Positions 5,719-6,395 of a stretch of 6,395 nucleotides of DNA are shown here, in pieces (the stretch's first letter is position 1; each line of letters begins with the position of its first letter). The stretch is from positions 1-6,395 of the forward strand of contig JAKAAS010000106.1 in assembly GCA_021802225.1 (NCBI GenBank). Direction: 5' to 3'. The translations under genes were made by a program, and so were the position numbers. The notes under the pieces were generated by a model that was not told where the DNA came from, ran no database searches, and saw only the letters and a list, made by a program, of their open reading frames with translations. This DNA comes from Bacillota bacterium. GTDB taxonomy: Bacteria; Bacillota_E; Sulfobacillia; Sulfobacillales; Sulfobacillaceae.

Positions 5719-6133
5719 ATGGCCCAAATTTTTAATTATCGGTTGCGCACATGCACCTCGATCAAGATCTTAGTCATGGCGGCTTTAGTGCAATTGATGT
5801 ATTTGATTCCTGTGCTAAAGAAGTTGATAACTTCGCCGTCTCGCCTGTTGACTCCGGACATTACAAATCATACATGATCGGTTAAGTCAGGTCACAGGGA
5901 TGAAAACTCAAAATCAGCACCGTGATGCACGTTCTGGCGGCGTACACACTCCACATATCAGAGGATCGCCTTGTCTTCCTCCGACGAGATCCAACCTGAC
6001 TTATCTGGGGATGTATGTATACGGAAACTGTTGATACCGGCATAGAGGAAACAAGGAACCTGTTAAGGCTATTGCCGAATCCCGTGCGAGAGGAGAGGAG
6101 AGTAGACTTACAGAGAGATGAAGTCCCTGGAAC
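5719..6133. other. gene-poor spacer, a few weak open stretches
   Basis: No convincing gene was found between the importer and the Pnkp tail. A 52-codon plus-strand frame (5719-5877, beginning MAQIFNYRLRTC) has no good ribosome binding site and resembles nothing I can name with confidence; a decayed transposase start is possible. A second plus-strand frame runs from 5904 to 6134 with one TGA at 5997-5999 (pieces TVMHVLAAYTLHISEDRLVF and ETVDTGIEETRNLLRLL) and is also unrecognised. A purine-rich GAGAG repeat sits near 6090-6105. The region probably contains eroded DNA. Confidence 0.4.
5883..6003. repeat. 10-bp inverted repeat bounding a 121-bp segment
   Basis: TAAGTCAGGT (5883-5892) is the exact reverse complement of ACCTGACTTA (5994-6003), with 101 bases between them. 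The layout resembles a small non-autonomous element or a solo pair of terminal repeats, but no clear target duplication flanks it, and a 10-bp match over this distance can arise by chance. Confidence 0.25.
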
Positions 6134-6395
6134 CTAGAGTCTTGGATCCACGCCTTCACTTTCCAATGCCAACACGCCGTGTATGCACTCGTGAATTCGG
6201 TATAAGGGTTCGTGCTCAACAAAACGGTTTAGGGCTTCCAAGCCCAGAGCGAATTCCCGAAGCGCGAGGTGCCTTTTGGTGCCGACAAAGCGTTGGCGCA
6301 GCCGGATTAGATTCTCATCGTCCGTATAATTAGGTCCATAGATGATGCGAAGATATTCTCTGCCCCGAACCTTAATGGCGGGTTGAACTAACTTG
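6134..6395 (-). CDS. pnkp: polynucleotide kinase-phosphatase (RNA repair), C-terminal end, partial
   Basis: The gene enters from the right edge and ends at TAG 6136-6134; 86 codons are present. It begins KLVQPAIKVRGREYLRIIYG, which matches nucleotidyltransferase motif V of the ligase domain of bacterial Pnkp, then has RLRQRFVGTKRHLALREFAL, GLEALNRFVEHEPLYRIHEC and the characteristic ending GVLALESEGVDPRL. Bacterial Pnkp (about 850 residues) joins a 5' kinase, a 2',3' phosphatase and an adenylate-accepting ligase domain, and with the methyltransferase Hen1 repairs RNAs such as tRNAs cut by ribotoxins. Only the end of the ligase domain is visible, so kinase, phosphatase and the catalytic lysine cannot be checked. 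The frame is clean with no stops. It lies 588 bases upstream of the importer on the same strand and is probably a separate transcript. Confidence 0.9.
   Translation of the reverse strand, partial: KLVQPAIKVRGREYLRIIYGPNYTDDENLIRLRQRFVGTKRHLALREFALGLEALNRFVEHEPLYRIHECIHGVLALESEGVDPRL

Noticed and set aside
6001..6333. Open frames on both strands around the Pnkp tail (6001-6222 minus, 6118-6333 plus)
   Set aside because: Where they overlap the Pnkp frame they are shadows; the remainder has no motif or ribosome site.
1..6395. CRISPR arrays, tRNA or rRNA genes
   Set aside because: No regularly spaced direct repeats, no tRNA-like cloverleaf and no rRNA-like stretch were seen.

Overview
The window looks like accessory DNA from a bacterial chromosome, most likely a low-to-medium GC Firmicute. 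Strong GGAGG-type ribosome binding sites, a lipoprotein-type solute-binding protein and a sugar importer with no ATPase of its own all fit. A Sulfobacillus-like or other acidophilic/thermophilic Firmicute is my best guess from general impression only; nothing here proves the genus.

Layout from left to right. (1) 11-1176: an IS630-family insertion sequence with both terminal inverted repeats, TA-rich boundaries and a transposase split into two frames by an A-run, which would need a -1 frameshift. The first catalytic Asp position appears to be Glu. (2) 1177-2432: about 1.25 kb with no intact gene. It is a graveyard holding a structured stretch resembling the 3' end (omegaRNA) of an IS200/IS605 tnpB element on the minus strand, a fragment of an ISL3-family transposase with frameshifts and stops, an unrecognised coding-like stretch, and the decayed remains of a BrnT-BrnA type II toxin-antitoxin operon on the minus strand. 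(3) 2433-5545, minus strand: a compact three-gene carbohydrate-type ABC importer, in the order lipoprotein binding protein, MalF-type permease, MalG-type permease. (4) 5546-6133: a gene-poor spacer with the likely control region of the importer and a 10-bp inverted repeat spanning 121 bp. (5) 6134-6395, minus strand: the last 86 codons of a bacterial polynucleotide kinase-phosphatase (Pnkp), an RNA-repair enzyme, running off the right edge and easily missed because its start is outside the window.

How the genes fit together. The binding protein would capture a solute outside the membrane and deliver it to the two-permease channel. ATP hydrolysis must come from a subunit encoded elsewhere, as is common for shared MsmX/UgpC-type ATPases in Firmicutes. 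Pnkp lies upstream on the same strand but 588 bp away, so it is probably a separate unit; in other bacteria Pnkp pairs with the RNA methyltransferase Hen1, which would be expected to the right of this window.

The most notable items are the Pnkp tail, the BrnTA fossil, the IS630 copy with apparently good ends but a doubtful active site, and the omegaRNA-like relic. I found no clear new defence system or other undescribed intact system.
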